A stretch of DNA of 64,000 bases, taken from assembly GCA_026874595.1 (NCBI GenBank), contig CM049308.1:51967624-52031623 (forward strand), in the 5' to 3' direction. The notes beneath the pieces are model-generated. The model did not search any database, was not told the DNA's origin, and saw nothing but the letters and a program-made list of their open reading frames with translations. The translations under genes and the position numbers were made by a program. Shown here one piece after another: positions 11,136 through 21,319 of this stretch; position 1 is the first letter of the stretch; each line of letters starts with the position of its first letter. Source of the DNA: Sipunculus nudus. Taxonomy: Eukaryota; Annelida; Sipuncula; Golfingiida; Sipunculidae.

Positions 11136-11415
11136 CATATGAATGTTATATCATTAAGGTACTTTAGTACATTTAGGTAGTGCATTAAGGTACAAGTATA
11201 TTATAATTGGCCATATTGTACCATAACTGCTCAATATTAAGAGGGAACTGTTATATTCACGAGAATATAGGTGCAATGAACAAAGACTAAATGTTGACAA
11301 ATACATAAGGACCAGCAAATTACCTCAAATGAATGTTATTTCATTTGGGTACTAGTACATTAAAAAGGTACAAGTACACGGTATTGGGCCAAAATATCCA
11401 ATATTGAGAGAGAAC
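11136..11415 (+). repeat. Diverged ~190-bp direct duplication
   Basis: TCATATGAATGTTATATCATT at 11135 and TCAAATGAATGTTATTTCATT at 11325 start two similar segments. Both go on to GGTACAAGTA and to an AATATTRAGAGRGAACTG block. Confidence 0.65.
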
Positions 11416-11794
11416 TGCAAAATACTGCACTTCCTTAAGGATGTTATTATCAAAGAATACTATTGACATGTTAAGTATAATGTAACATGAAAAAATGTCA
11501 TGCTGTATGGCTATGTTGATATGTTATGTCAGATCTGATTGTTATTGCTGAGTTGAGGTCCGATTAAGATTCTTCAGAAGTTTGGAATTCGGTAACAATG
11601 GAGCGTGTACAGGCGCGTGTTTGATAAATATCGGTCGCTGTACGTATGAAGATAACTGGTTAGTCGAAACTCAGTTCACATCTTGGCTTAAAAAAAGTCC
11701 GCGCTGGAAGTATGATGCTCACTGCGCAATTTGTTTAAAGACTTGAGCACAAATGGATCGCACTGCTGTCATTTAACACACGAACCGTAAAAAC

Positions 11795-12225
11795 ATGCCG
11801 AGCGAGAAGCAAACAGACTTAAGATGAAGGCTGAAAGAGAAGCTTTTGAGAGATCGCTGAGAAGTCCTACACCGTTTTCATCAAGGCTGAGTTCTGATGT
11901 TGCTTCATCTGGTAAAGTTGATAAGCCTAGACACAGTAGCATTGGCGGGAACGAGACGCTCAGAGCAGAAGCTGTTTAGACCCTAATGACTGTATTGAAA
12001 CATCACTCGTACAAGTCCAACGAAGGTATTGGTTCCGTTTTTAAGCTCATGTTTCCAGACAGTCAAATTGAGCAAATCCTGAAACGATTTTATATTGAGA
12101 GAAAAAAACATTATTTAACCACATTGGGCTAGAACCTTACTGTAAATAACTCCTTGATGAAATTAAGAACAAAACTACTACCACAGAGCAAATGGATCTT
12201 CATATTCGGTGGACATGTTGGATAA
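11795..12225 (+). pseudogene. Fragment of an unnamed, multi-copy invertebrate ORF family (hAT-like?)
   Basis: A frame with stops and shifts contains HHSYKSNEGIGSVFKLMFPD (about 12001-12060), then after a frameshift FNHIGLEPY and LLDEIKNK, then TEQMDLHIRW near 12185-12215. In my recollection this order (SYKSNE, FKLMFPDSQI, FGLAPYF, LFDES, QMDLHVR) marks a highly repeated uncharacterised protein family of molluscs and cnidarians, probably transposon-derived. A second fragment with the same FPDS...FG-A...LLFDE order is at 24597-24900. The name and mechanism are not established, so I give no function. Confidence 0.5.
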
Positions 12226-12484
12226 TTTCAAGGTAAGGTTTAGTTATATGTAATCGAAAATTAAAGGTCACCTAGATTTAAATAATTAATAACAAGTTAA
12301 AAAGCTCAAAATTAATTTTAGTTGTATTAGCATGTGACCAATGACATTAACCTTAATGAATGGGGTTGATATATTGTAAAAAATACTGTTTACTCAGATG
12401 ATGTTTTGTTGTATGGTTTAAATTCTATTTAATTAGGCCTGTGCCCATTCCTTCATTGCTGCATACGATTTTGGATTTATCTGC

Positions 12485-12488
<4 letters not shown>

Positions 12489-12538
<50 letters not shown>
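12489..12538. repeat. (TA)n microsatellite
   Basis: About 25 perfect TA dinucleotides. A minus-strand frame through it (IYIYIY) is an artefact. Confidence 0.98.
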
Positions 12539-12542
<4 letters not shown>

Positions 12543-13140
12543 CGTATGGCAAATCTCATAAATTTTGTCTTGGCACAACATTGTCGATGAATGGCACAAA
12601 GAGGAAAAGAGAGTTGATGAAAAATCTGGCGATGTATGTCCTCTGTGAATATTTGGATAGATACATGTTCAGTATGCTTGATGACAAAAAAGTTTTGGCT
12701 GAACAATTTCAGGAGCCATAACATGTAAACATTGAAATGTCTGAGAATCGAATCATCCGGATTGAGCAGGTTGAAAGGTGTACCCTATCCCAAGTTCTCA
12801 GTTGTCACTTGAAAGTTATTGGTTTTAGAAAGAGTTACTAGTTCAGCTGACAAGGTCATATGAGCTAATGTGATGAATTTGTCTTGTCGAAGTCTGTCTG
12901 TTAATAGCAGAACACCAAGGTTCAAACCTCTGTTGCTAGAGGTCATGACTAGTACTCTTGGGAAAAACAGAGTTAGGCGACTGAGCATTTTAAACCCATT
13001 TGCTCTGGACGCTTTCCACTAAAATCATATGCGCTTAAAGTATAAAAAGGAAAAGATATTTAAATATATTTGAGATATCAATATAAAAATTCAAACTGTA
13101 CGACACAGTGTGCCCTTTTAGTGTAACGGATTTAATAGTG
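12539..13140. other. No gene recognised
   Basis: Short frames only (12785-12988 minus and others). No domain, repeat or RNA gene that I can support. Confidence 0.4.
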
Positions 13141-13185
13141 TAACGTTTTAGAAAGAAGTTGCAAAAGGTAAGTAGGGTTCAAGTG

Positions 13186-13590
13186 TCACACCATCTTAAG
13201 TTGCACGGTAGTTCGTTCCATAGTATGCAGTAGACCAGTCAAACTGAATGCCCGTGTCTGTACGGAAGAGGAAGTGGTGAATGGCACAGGGAGCAAGACC
13301 TGGTCACCAGATCTGAGTAACCTTGATTTAGTATAAGGCAGTTCATGAAGGTAAACGGGTGCTTTGTTGTTAATAGCCTTCTCAATAAAAAAGTAGTCTT
13401 GAATTGAATACCTTCTTGCACAGGCAGCTATACATTCGTTCCCGAACGGGCAGCCAATGTAGACAGGAACTGTCAAGACTTGCAGTACCATAAGTGATCC
13501 TGGAGTTAGCCCGAACATTCAGATTGCAATCAGAAATGGAGTCCGAACATCGTTGGTAAAAGTTTCCCCGCATACTTGACCACAATCCAA
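13186..13590 (-). pseudogene. CR1/L2-like LINE, 3' end of the reverse transcriptase ORF
   Basis: On the minus strand, in two overlapping frames, lie the well-known C-terminal blocks of CR1/L2/Jockey-group polyproteins: LHWLPVRERM, then KAINNKAPVYLHEL, then a basic TKSRLLRSGDQVLL, then VQTRAFSLTG. These lie downstream of the RT catalytic core, which is missing. A 5'-truncated insertion is the common fate of such elements. A frameshift near 13420 separates the first block from the rest. Confidence 0.8.
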
Positions 13591-14500
13591 AAGGGAATCA
13601 CATGCACATTACCAGGGGGATCTAAGCAAATTATATAAAACACCAAAATATGGTGGTTCCCTCATAAAGAGCTGAAGGACAGACCCTCCTTAGCCTTCCT
13701 AGCATGCCTTGCCAGGCTGTAAACAAGACCCAATGGAGGTCGCCATTGTCAGGTTTTCTTATGAGTAGCCCATTATTCCATACATACTGAACATTAAAGC
13801 TACAATTTATATCTCAAATGAATAAACACCTCTGTATTATGCGTAATATGTAGGGGCTGTTGCATGTCCTCTCGCTGAACGCCGAATTTCGTGGTCTGAA
13901 CCGCTTTGGTCAGTTCTGACTAAGCTTTAGAGGGTAAACTCTCCACCTTGGGAGCTGTAACGCCAACAAGAAATAACAAAAAGAGCTGTTATAGGTTGTA
14001 GCTAGACTGAAGTCTGCTGATCTGCGTGGATGGTACACCGTACAACAAACAATAGACAAGCATCACCGTTACAACAGCATGGATCACATTCTTTTATGAC
14101 TCCCTGTCGAGAAACCCTCTTTGTTGACTGAGGTTCATCCAATGTAAAAAGTCTCGAACTATGAGACTACTGAACCACGAGAATCGTGGCAGCTTGATGT
14201 AATTACTGCTAATGGAGAGAGATTGAGATGTTATTATGTCGGCAAATTGCTTTTATGAAATAATTAAAAACGAATTTTATCGCCATTGATATTAAGGTGA
14301 TCTGACGATGCCTTGGTTTAAACAACTGTTTTTAGGAGTCTTGCATTTGTGTAGGCCCTATTATATACAGGCGGTACTATTTATACAGTTCAGATGAGCC
14401 CATTAACTATATCTTATCTTTATCTAGTACATCCATACTGTTACTCTCTTATAGTGGTGTGTGGTAGTGGAGTTAACTACCATGGTTCCTTCTATTTTCA
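13591..14500. other. No gene recognised
   Basis: Unassigned sequence between two retrotransposon scraps. No open frame above 60 codons and no repeat structure that I can support. Confidence 0.4.
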
Positions 14501-14509
14501 CATCCAACA

Positions 14510-14765
14510 GAGAGTAAAGGTCAAAACTCTCAGGGTTTCCATTTTCATGATACCTGGGGAGTTCATGTAGAACTAGAGTGTCTGATGTGAAGGTCCCTCC
14601 GGTGTTTCAGTAGTAACCGCTGGAGTATGTGTTGGTTGAAGGTCAAGGGCAGCAGTTTCGATAAGAACATTCTAGTAGCCCATACCATCGTATCAAATGC
14701 TTTCTCCAAATCAAGGGCGAGTATGAAATTTTATTTTCTCTTCCGTGAATTGATATCAATCTTTA
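14510..14765 (-). pseudogene. Reverse-transcriptase motif A fragment
   Basis: Reading on the minus strand from about 14735 gives ILALDLEKAFDTMVWATRMF, the motif A region of a non-LTR reverse transcriptase (the catalytic D is in LEKAFD). The frame stays open to about 14560 but loses similarity. There is no neighbouring motif B or C, so this is a scrap. It lies on the same strand as the CR1/L2-like 3' end at 13186-13590 and could be from the same original insertion, but about 1 kb of unrelated DNA lies between. Confidence 0.6.
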
Positions 14766-14802
14766 TCTTGTAGTTCTATTTTCGGTCCAAAAATAAATTT
14801 GT

Positions 14803-15054
14803 ATTGCTATAGAACAAACATTTGGTGTTCTCAAGGGGAGATTCCGGAGACTAAAATTCCTAGATGTTCAAGAGCTGGAGCATGCTGTCAAAGTTGTTAT
14901 TGTAGCATGCGTGCTACATAGCCTCTGCCTTGCAGAGATTTGTGCTGAATCAGAAATAGGCACTGATGAACAACATGAAATAGACATTTTCACACAGGAC
15001 AAAGCTGGAGCCTGCAAACGTGCCAGAATAATGCAGGATCTGTTTAAAAAATAG
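14803..15054 (+). pseudogene. PIF/Harbinger transposase, C-terminal DDE fragment
   Basis: An open frame without a Met reads AIEQTFGVLKGRFRRLK, then a helix ending ACVLHSLCLAE, then an acidic stretch and a basic end (CKRARIMQDLFKK) before TAG at 15052-15054. IE-x-x-FG-x-LK-x-RFR is the third catalytic block (E) of Harbinger transposases, followed by the conserved VLHN-like helix. The parts with the two D residues are missing upstream. The Myb/SANT-like gene at 15652-17030 faces it on the other strand, the usual gene pair of this superfamily. AT-rich DNA and AATAAA-like signals follow. Confidence 0.8.
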
Positions 15055-15651
15055 TGTCATCAAATTTTGAAATGGCACAAAACTAGTTTCACCTGTTTGC
15101 TTAATCCCTGGCGATAAATCATATAACCACTCAGTCTCATTTGTTATTTATTACAAGATTTATTTAATAAAATTACAAATAATTTGGCATAAACATAAAA
15201 AAATACAGTTTATATAAATGATCATTTAACTACAATGTAAAATTACACATCACTACGCATAAAAAAATATAGTTATAGTTCAACACCCTTGCAAAACTGC
15301 AAACTTGTAAAATCTCTACCACTGGTCAATAAATGTTAATTTAGTCAAAAAGGAATTTTCAGTCTTAAACTTCAAAAAGGACGAAAAAGTCCTTCAGTGT
15401 TAAAAATTTGTATGGTCATCTTCTAAAAGTGTGCCTTTAAAGTGCAAACAAATAAACATGTAAAAGTTTTAAATGCACCCATTGAGCAAATTACAGGTTT
15501 TATATGCCTGTTATGACTGCTTAATTCATTTTTCCTAAAGATATCAATGAGGGAGCCCATAAGCTTCATTCTGTCGTCATACATTTGCCTCATCATTTCT
15601 AATGCTTTTGACTGATTTTCCGTTTGAGTTTTGATTAGATTTAATATTTCA
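15055..15651. other. AT-rich spacer between the two convergent Harbinger-type genes
   Basis: There are AATAAA-like signals near 15160-15175 and no open frame. It probably contains the 3' UTRs of both remnants. Confidence 0.5.
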
Positions 15652-16130
15652 TTAGACTTCCTCTGTTTCTTTTGTTTCTATTTCCTTGTTCTGTGCAGCT
15701 CCTTTGTTTTCTTCTTTGACACTGTCGCTATCATTCTCATGTGATCTCTTTTGGCTGATCAGACTTACACTTGCAACAACTTTGGTAGTTATATTCGGCC
15801 TCTGCCCTAAGACCTCTTGTAAAAGGTAAAAGAAAGGACAGGTATTTTTGTCCATGCCCGATCTGTGTTTGTTATCAACAAGATCCCTGAATTTCTTGGT
15901 GATGTTTTTCATTCTTTTGTTCAACTTGGCCAGGTTGTTTTTTTTTCAAGTGACCCATCTCAACCAATTCTTTCCAAATGAGTTCCCATACATTCTTCTT
16001 TTTGTATTTGACACAAATAGTGTAGAGCATAGAGGTCAATAAGTTTATGCACAGTACCTGACGTCCAAATACACTTGCTGGATGAAGGTTCAGTGTAGTT
16101 GTCAACCAATGAAGCATTCTGTGAATACAA
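15652..16130 (-). pseudogene. Myb/SANT-like (Harbinger accessory) DNA-binding protein
   Basis: Two overlapping minus-strand frames make one trihelix domain: KKKNVWELIWKELVEMGH (frame 16117-15875), then NKRMKNITKKFRDLVDNKHR and TCPFFYLLQEVLGQRPNI (frame 15924-15652), followed by a charged tail rich in E, K and N ending at 15652. A one-base change in the T/A-rich run near 15940 joins them. The W-I-W and F-Y-L-L-x-x-V-L-G-x-x-P pattern is that of the Myb/SANT-like domain which accompanies Harbinger transposases and helps the transposase reach DNA and the nucleus. It faces the transposase remnant at 14803-15054. Confidence 0.7.
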
Positions 16131-16719
16131 AAGGCACAAACCTTAGAGTATTATTGTAATGTGTGCTAATATGAAACTGAAATCCTGAAAGATCACAGGT
16201 GTGTGGGTGTGTAAGAGAGAGAGAGAGAGCTTCATCAGTGTTATTAAGTTTTACCAAATATGGTGAATCCTGAGTGGAAACCTTTATGAATTAAACTTTA
16301 ACATAAAAAAAGTTGAAAGCAAAAATTTCATTACTATTTATTCTGTAATATTTCTTGTGTCTGTTTTTTTTTTGTAATGTTGCATAAATAATGTGCTGCA
16401 TGCTCGTATAGTCATACATTACATTTGTATATTAGTGTCACACTGTTGAGTGGCTTGCCCTAAAATCATGAAAAAGACAATTACAAAATAATTGGTAGCC
16501 TTTTTAATTTCTAAAGCAACCATCACTTTCCAAGCTTTCTATGTTAATGCCACTTTTTTTTATAAATTAACACCAGCTTTCTAAGGTTTCACCGAAATGC
16601 CCTGTTTTATTTGTGTGGGGACAACGTTTTCACAGTCAGCATTGTTAATGTATAATGCATTAGCTAAAAGTTACAGTATTATAGGTATAATGGAGTACAG
16701 CTATAAGTTTTTTTTGTAT
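16131..16719. other. AT-rich, probable intron of the Myb/SANT-like gene
   Basis: No open frame. A short GT/GA-rich run is at 16200-16230. Confidence 0.4.
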
Positions 16720-17030
16720 TTTAATAAAGTGAAAAGAAAATCTAAATTTACTTACTGACAATGTGTCAGTTTCATTTGCAGACTCCACTGATGCTCCAGA
16801 AGTTCCTCCGTTTGTGGCAAACTCTCTTTAACAAGGCCACATTTGGCTGCACTTTTTCGTATTTGTTCCATTATTTAATAAAGTGAAAAGAAAATCTAAA
16901 TTTACTTACTGACAATGTGTCAGTTTCATTTGCAGACTCCACTGATGCTCCAGAAGTTCCTCCGTTTGTGGCACACTCTCTTTAACAAGGCCACATTTGG
17001 CTGCACTTTTTCGTATTTGTTCCATTATTG
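16720..17030 (-). repeat. 154-bp direct duplication containing a putative exon
   Basis: 16720-16873 is repeated at 16874-17027 with one or two differences. On the minus strand each copy begins with an ATG-led frame (MEQIRKSAAKCGLVKE...) and reaches a good 5' splice site, TTGTCA|GTAAGT. It is in the right place and orientation to be the first exon of the Myb/SANT-like gene, so the gene has a duplicated first exon. The reading frame used in the exon is uncertain because two frames look plausible. Confidence 0.6.
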
Positions 17031-18450
17031 ATTCATCTGAAATATTAAAATGTCGTGATGTCACCTCTAATGTACCCTGTCATAAGTTACATCGGATATT
17101 TTCTTATTAGTATTAATTCTTGACCTGATACCCAGCGTTACTTTTGGACAAAAGGTATAAGTTTCAGAGTTCCCAGCAAACATCTCTGAAAAAATTCCCT
17201 GACTTTCCGTTGGTTTTCTAGGATAAATCATCATTCGGCAGATTTTGAATTTTGTCGCAAAAAAGTGGGAAACACCAGATTCATACACCAGGTGCTCGGA
17301 AGAGAATTGGTCCATCATTAATTGTTGGTGTTATATGTTGTGTATCCATACTCTGCATCATCAACCTTGGATATCATCAACCTTAGATTTGTATACAAAA
17401 GTTAAAAGGAAACAAGATTAAATCTGCATATTACTTGCACCGTTTTTATAAGTGATGCCACACTCTTTCAACCTGATAACTAACTGTGATCGTCAAAGAT
17501 ATTAAAAATTCCCTGACCTTGAAAAAAATATTTTTTTCCCTGACTATTCCCTGACCACTGGCAACACTGATTTTTATTGCCCCATAAGTACTAGCGGATG
17601 ACAGTGTTGGGTTTTAAACTACTGAAAACCTATCTTTACCACCGTAAAAATCTGTAAATAATTAAAGAAAAAGTTGTAACTTTAACTACATTTCACACTC
17701 ACAAGTTTATGTATTTTTGCCAATTCTTTAGTAGTGTCATAACATATTATGTCATATATTTACAGATAAAAATCTATTCTCCCGTCTTAGTAAAATATAA
17801 CAGCGAATCCATTTGCCAATGTGAAAGGTCCTTATCAGAGCATAATTATAACACACTCCTCTGATAGTTTTTTTCTGCCTCCATGCAGTCCCATTTTTAA
17901 CTTGTGTGCCATGGTGTTCCAACTAGCACTGGTAATCATGAAGTGTGTTTATAAGCATACCTTACAGACAAAGACTTTGACACAAGAACTCAAGTCTCAC
18001 AGGCAGACTGACAGAAGATGTATCCTCTGTATCATCCTCCTTCATACCTACCAATTGATTACTTACCACGGAACATCTGCGGACTATTAGCAGACTTGTT
18101 TTAGGTGGCTCATTGGACATCAATCAGACTGTCCATTAATTAATTGACATGATCATTGTCTAAGATTACAATGCCCAATTTTTCAATCAGGTCTTCTCAT
18201 TATTTTACAAAAAAAAATAACATGAAATTCATTAATGTTAATTGTGTAATTATGTTGGCATAAAAGTTATTAGGCTTGACAAAAAAATAAACAATGTTAA
18301 AATTATTGTACAACCTACCGCCTGACTGTAATCTTTCTGCTGTCGCTTTATCAACCCTAATTTTGAGAGTGAACCCATCTCGGTACTTATAGAGTGATTT
18401 TTTCCACAGAGCTATTAAAAACAGATACATTTATGAAGTCACAGCAAATG

Positions 18451-18452
<2 letters not shown>
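17031..18452. other. No gene recognised
   Basis: Contains an 83-codon minus frame (17318-17067) and an 89-codon plus frame (17821-18090), neither with a recognised domain. Around 17500-17570 there is a repeated CCCTGAC phrase, a motif also met at 17199, which suggests an old dispersed repeat. Confidence 0.4.
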
Positions 18453-18520
<68 letters not shown>

Positions 18521-18524
18521 CGTG
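18453..18524. repeat. Compound (TA)n(TG)n microsatellite
   Basis: A long TA run passes into a TG run and then CGTGCG. Confidence 0.98.
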
Positions 18525-18623
18525 CGTTAAGGCGTGTGATGAATCTGGATCACGACCGTCGGTTTCGCCTCGTCAGGTTACTGAAATTCAGCTAGTTGCG
18601 ATATTGGTTTATATTATTTCTTT

Positions 18624-19097
18624 TTAGCACGGTTGGGTGCCCTTGGACCATGGCGGCAGGTGGAAACAATTTCCGAACGTTTGTTCAAAAGGTTCTTTTG
18701 TTTTGAGCTTATGATTGCTATTTTCTCTGCAAAACACAGATTGCACTGACGTGAAGAGGTCATAAATATGTTTGACTGCTTGATTATAGACCATAGACTG
18801 CAGAGATATGAGTGATTTTATCCCAAGGCAGGCGGTGGCGTCCGACTGAAAACATAGTATCCGCAGAACTCTGGTTTGGGGGATACAATAAACTGCCAGA
18901 ATGTAAATGCCTATATATATATAAAGCTCATGACCCCAATTTAAATAAACATCCCTTATTATTGTTATATTTAAATGCACCAATAATAAGGGAATCACAT
19001 CGGTGCAGAAATAGTGGTTCAACGCCATTGTCGTCTCTGCAATGAACAAGCTGGTTTTTTTGGTCATCTTTCTTTTCCACTTACCTGACAACTTCAC
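18624..19097 (-). CDS. Unassigned 157-codon open frame
   Basis: The longest uninterrupted minus-strand frame outside the Harbinger element. It reads from MKLSGKWKRKMTKK to a stop after PPWSKGTQPC. It has a hydrophobic middle (HELYIYIGIYILAVYC) that comes partly from a short TA-rich run, and it crosses a perfect 12-bp hairpin. I recognise no domain, and the frame may be chance or a relic. A real product is doubtful. Confidence 0.2.
   Translation of the reverse strand: MKLSGKWKRKMTKKTSLFIAETTMALNHYFCTDVIPLLLVHLNITIIRDVYLNWGHELYIYIGIYILAVYCIPQTRVLRILCFQSDATACLGIKSLISLQSMVYNQAVKHIYDLFTSVQSVFCRENSNHKLKTKEPFEQTFGNCFHLPPWSKGTQPC
18953..18992. other. Perfect 12-bp hairpin
   Basis: CCCTTATTATTG at 18953-18964 pairs with CAATAATAAGGG at 18981-18992 around a 16-base loop. 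The stem is too short for a microRNA precursor. It may be the centre of an old inverted-repeat element. Confidence 0.7.
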
Positions 19098-19577
19098 AGC
19101 ATGAATCCTCTTGAAAAAGGTATTGTTTGGACTTTTTACGAGAAACTTTTGAATCTCAAAAGTATTTCAAGCAGGATCTTCAGTACTTTCTGCCTCAACC
19201 AGTCTCTTTGCTAATCGAGAAATGGGATTTTTACCCGACTTTACCATGTTCTTCAGCGTCTGCATGTAGCGTGGTGGTGGTCGGGAAGGGGGAGAAAGTT
19301 ACAACACCTGTGCATATAGATATGCAGGATGAAATTTTATAGGGGAGCAAGTATTACAAGGGAAAAGAGTATTCATAATTATTAACTTTTTAAAAACAGG
19401 CAAATATATTTAAAACAGCAGACTCCAATGCCAGAGGTAGGAGAATAATGAACGAATGTTTGCATAAGATCCTCCTTTTATATTGCATCAATTTAAATTC
19501 TCTCTCTAAATTTCATCTCATTCTTTTCCCTCTCTCCTATCCCCTCTCTGTCGTTCCTTTATTGCGGTATGGCTCTT
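19098..19577. other. No gene recognised
   Basis: A 71-codon plus frame without a domain, then T/C-rich DNA. Confidence 0.4.
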
Positions 19578-19970
19578 CTATAGCATGGTACATTTCCCTC
19601 CGCCAATCCTGACACAAGTTTCTTCATGTCTTCGTCGGGATTTGGTTTTTGGTGCATGGTGGCTGGCAAGGCATACAAATGTCCTACATGCACCTGTCAT
19701 CCCAGGATCTCTTGCACAACACCCCAACTTCCGCCACAGAGAGAGAACTCGAGGGTACATCCGTGTGGACGATGTGCTTGATGTCTGGTATCTGCACACC
19801 CATCTCGAAAGCTATGGTGGCTATCATGCAGCGGAGTGTGCTGTCAGGAAGAGGAAATTCAGACAGGTAGAAGTGCTCAAAATTATTGTCCATATTGCCA
19901 TGATATGTGCCTATGAGATATCTTCGGGTTTGAATCCAGGCTGCTGCCAGCATCCCTACCAAGTTGGGTA
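19578..19970 (-). pseudogene. RecQ-like helicase, C-terminal core fragment
   Basis: The minus-strand frame 19962-19684 contains RCMIATIAFEMGVQIPDIKH followed by IVHTDVPSS, the motif V region of superfamily-2 RecQ-type helicases. After a frameshift, the frame 19799-19578 gives WRKLGCCARDPGMTGACRTF, which corresponds to motif VI (family: QE-x-GR-x-x-RDG). Both arginines needed for ATP hydrolysis are altered or moved, and the N-terminal Walker A/B domain is not nearby. RecQ-like fragments of this kind occur in many copies in invertebrate genomes, often inside transposons; whether this one was host or mobile is unclear. Confidence 0.65.
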
Positions 19971-20085
19971 ATCAGATACTCCTGGATATCGATCAGTGTT
20001 GTTTATGTCCTTGAAAAATAAAAAAAACACTTTAGAATATACAGATTGAACGTGACCTTAATAGAAGAATTGATCAAAGTAATAG

Positions 20086-20330
20086 ACATGACAGCAGTAG
20101 AAAACAATTAATTGCTGAATTATTTACATGACAGCAATAGATAACAAATACTTGCTTAAAGTTATACACATAGCATTAGTAAAAAACAAATACTTGCTCA
20201 ACATAAATGTATATTACACTGATATATATCAATCATTTGCCACATAATGCACATGACATAAATATAAACAATTGCTTGCTTTCCATATAAATACAACATA
20301 AAGAGAAAAAATATAATTCCTTGCTAAAAG
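20086..20330 (+). repeat. Degenerate ~41-bp minisatellite
   Basis: ACATGACAGCARTAGAWAAC-like units start at 20086, 20126 and about 20167, and decay further on. The rest of the 19971-21319 interval is AT-rich without a recognised gene. Confidence 0.6.
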
Positions 20331-21319
20331 TATGATAAGAGTGAATAGATAAATTCTGAAGGGACATTTGTGCAAAAAAGGAGGTTCATTCTATATTAAT
20401 CATTCTTCCATGTAGTGTTTCTGCACTTTAGATGTACAAATATATGCCTTCAAGTGTACTTTTTTTATTATTGTACAATATTTTGATTTTATGGTCAATT
20501 TTGGAAACATACTTGGAAGAGACAATGGACGTTGGTGCAGTCCCTTCTTTTCCTTCAGGTCTTGCAACAGCTAGTTGAGCTACTCCTCAACCTTCTTCCC
20601 TCTGGGAACCTTTAACTCAAGGACTGCCACTTTCTCAATACTGCTGATTTCAAGCCACCTGCAGGTGGTACTCAGCATGCTGTTTTTTTTAAATATATTA
20701 GCGGGGGTTATTCATTTAACCTGTAATGACCCATGTTCATATATCGCTTGCACCTCAGACATCCGTTTGTCTTCTTCCCTTTCAACATGCACCTCTATTT
20801 GTCGACTTCATATATATGAAAGTTTAAGGTTATTTTACATTTTATATGTTTACTTTTACATGCTATTTGATCATGAGCAAACTCATATATGCGAAAGAGA
20901 GCAAACTTCTGATTCATATGTGAAAAATTTTTTATCACTTTTGTCTTTCGGCTTGAGTAAAAATTGATGTAATAACATAGAACCCAATTCGATTTGTAGA
21001 CGCATTCTCGGATCTAAGCCTTTCTGGCCTCAGCCATGACCAGTCGTTTGAAAGAATGTTTCTGGAATGTGAGTTGTGTTTACATTATTGGGTGGGCATG
21101 TAATTTACACTACGTAATGAAAAGATCCAGGTTTCAGCGTAAGCACCGGGACGAAGTTATTCTGTTGTTCTACCAACAATTTGTTCTGAAAACTAGAGGA
21201 CAACTGGACCTTATTGCTCTGCAAAAAGTATGGGTTAGTTGCCGTTTCGAAACAGATGCGACATGTCGCACATTATAATATGCTTTATACAGACATGTTT
21301 AAAACATGCGGTACGGTAC

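Noticed and set aside
12425-12724. 99-codon minus frame with IYIYIY
   Set aside because: Extended artificially by translating a (TA)n microsatellite.
18953-18992. Possible microRNA precursor
   Set aside because: The stem is only 12 bp; no duplex long enough for Drosha/Dicer products.
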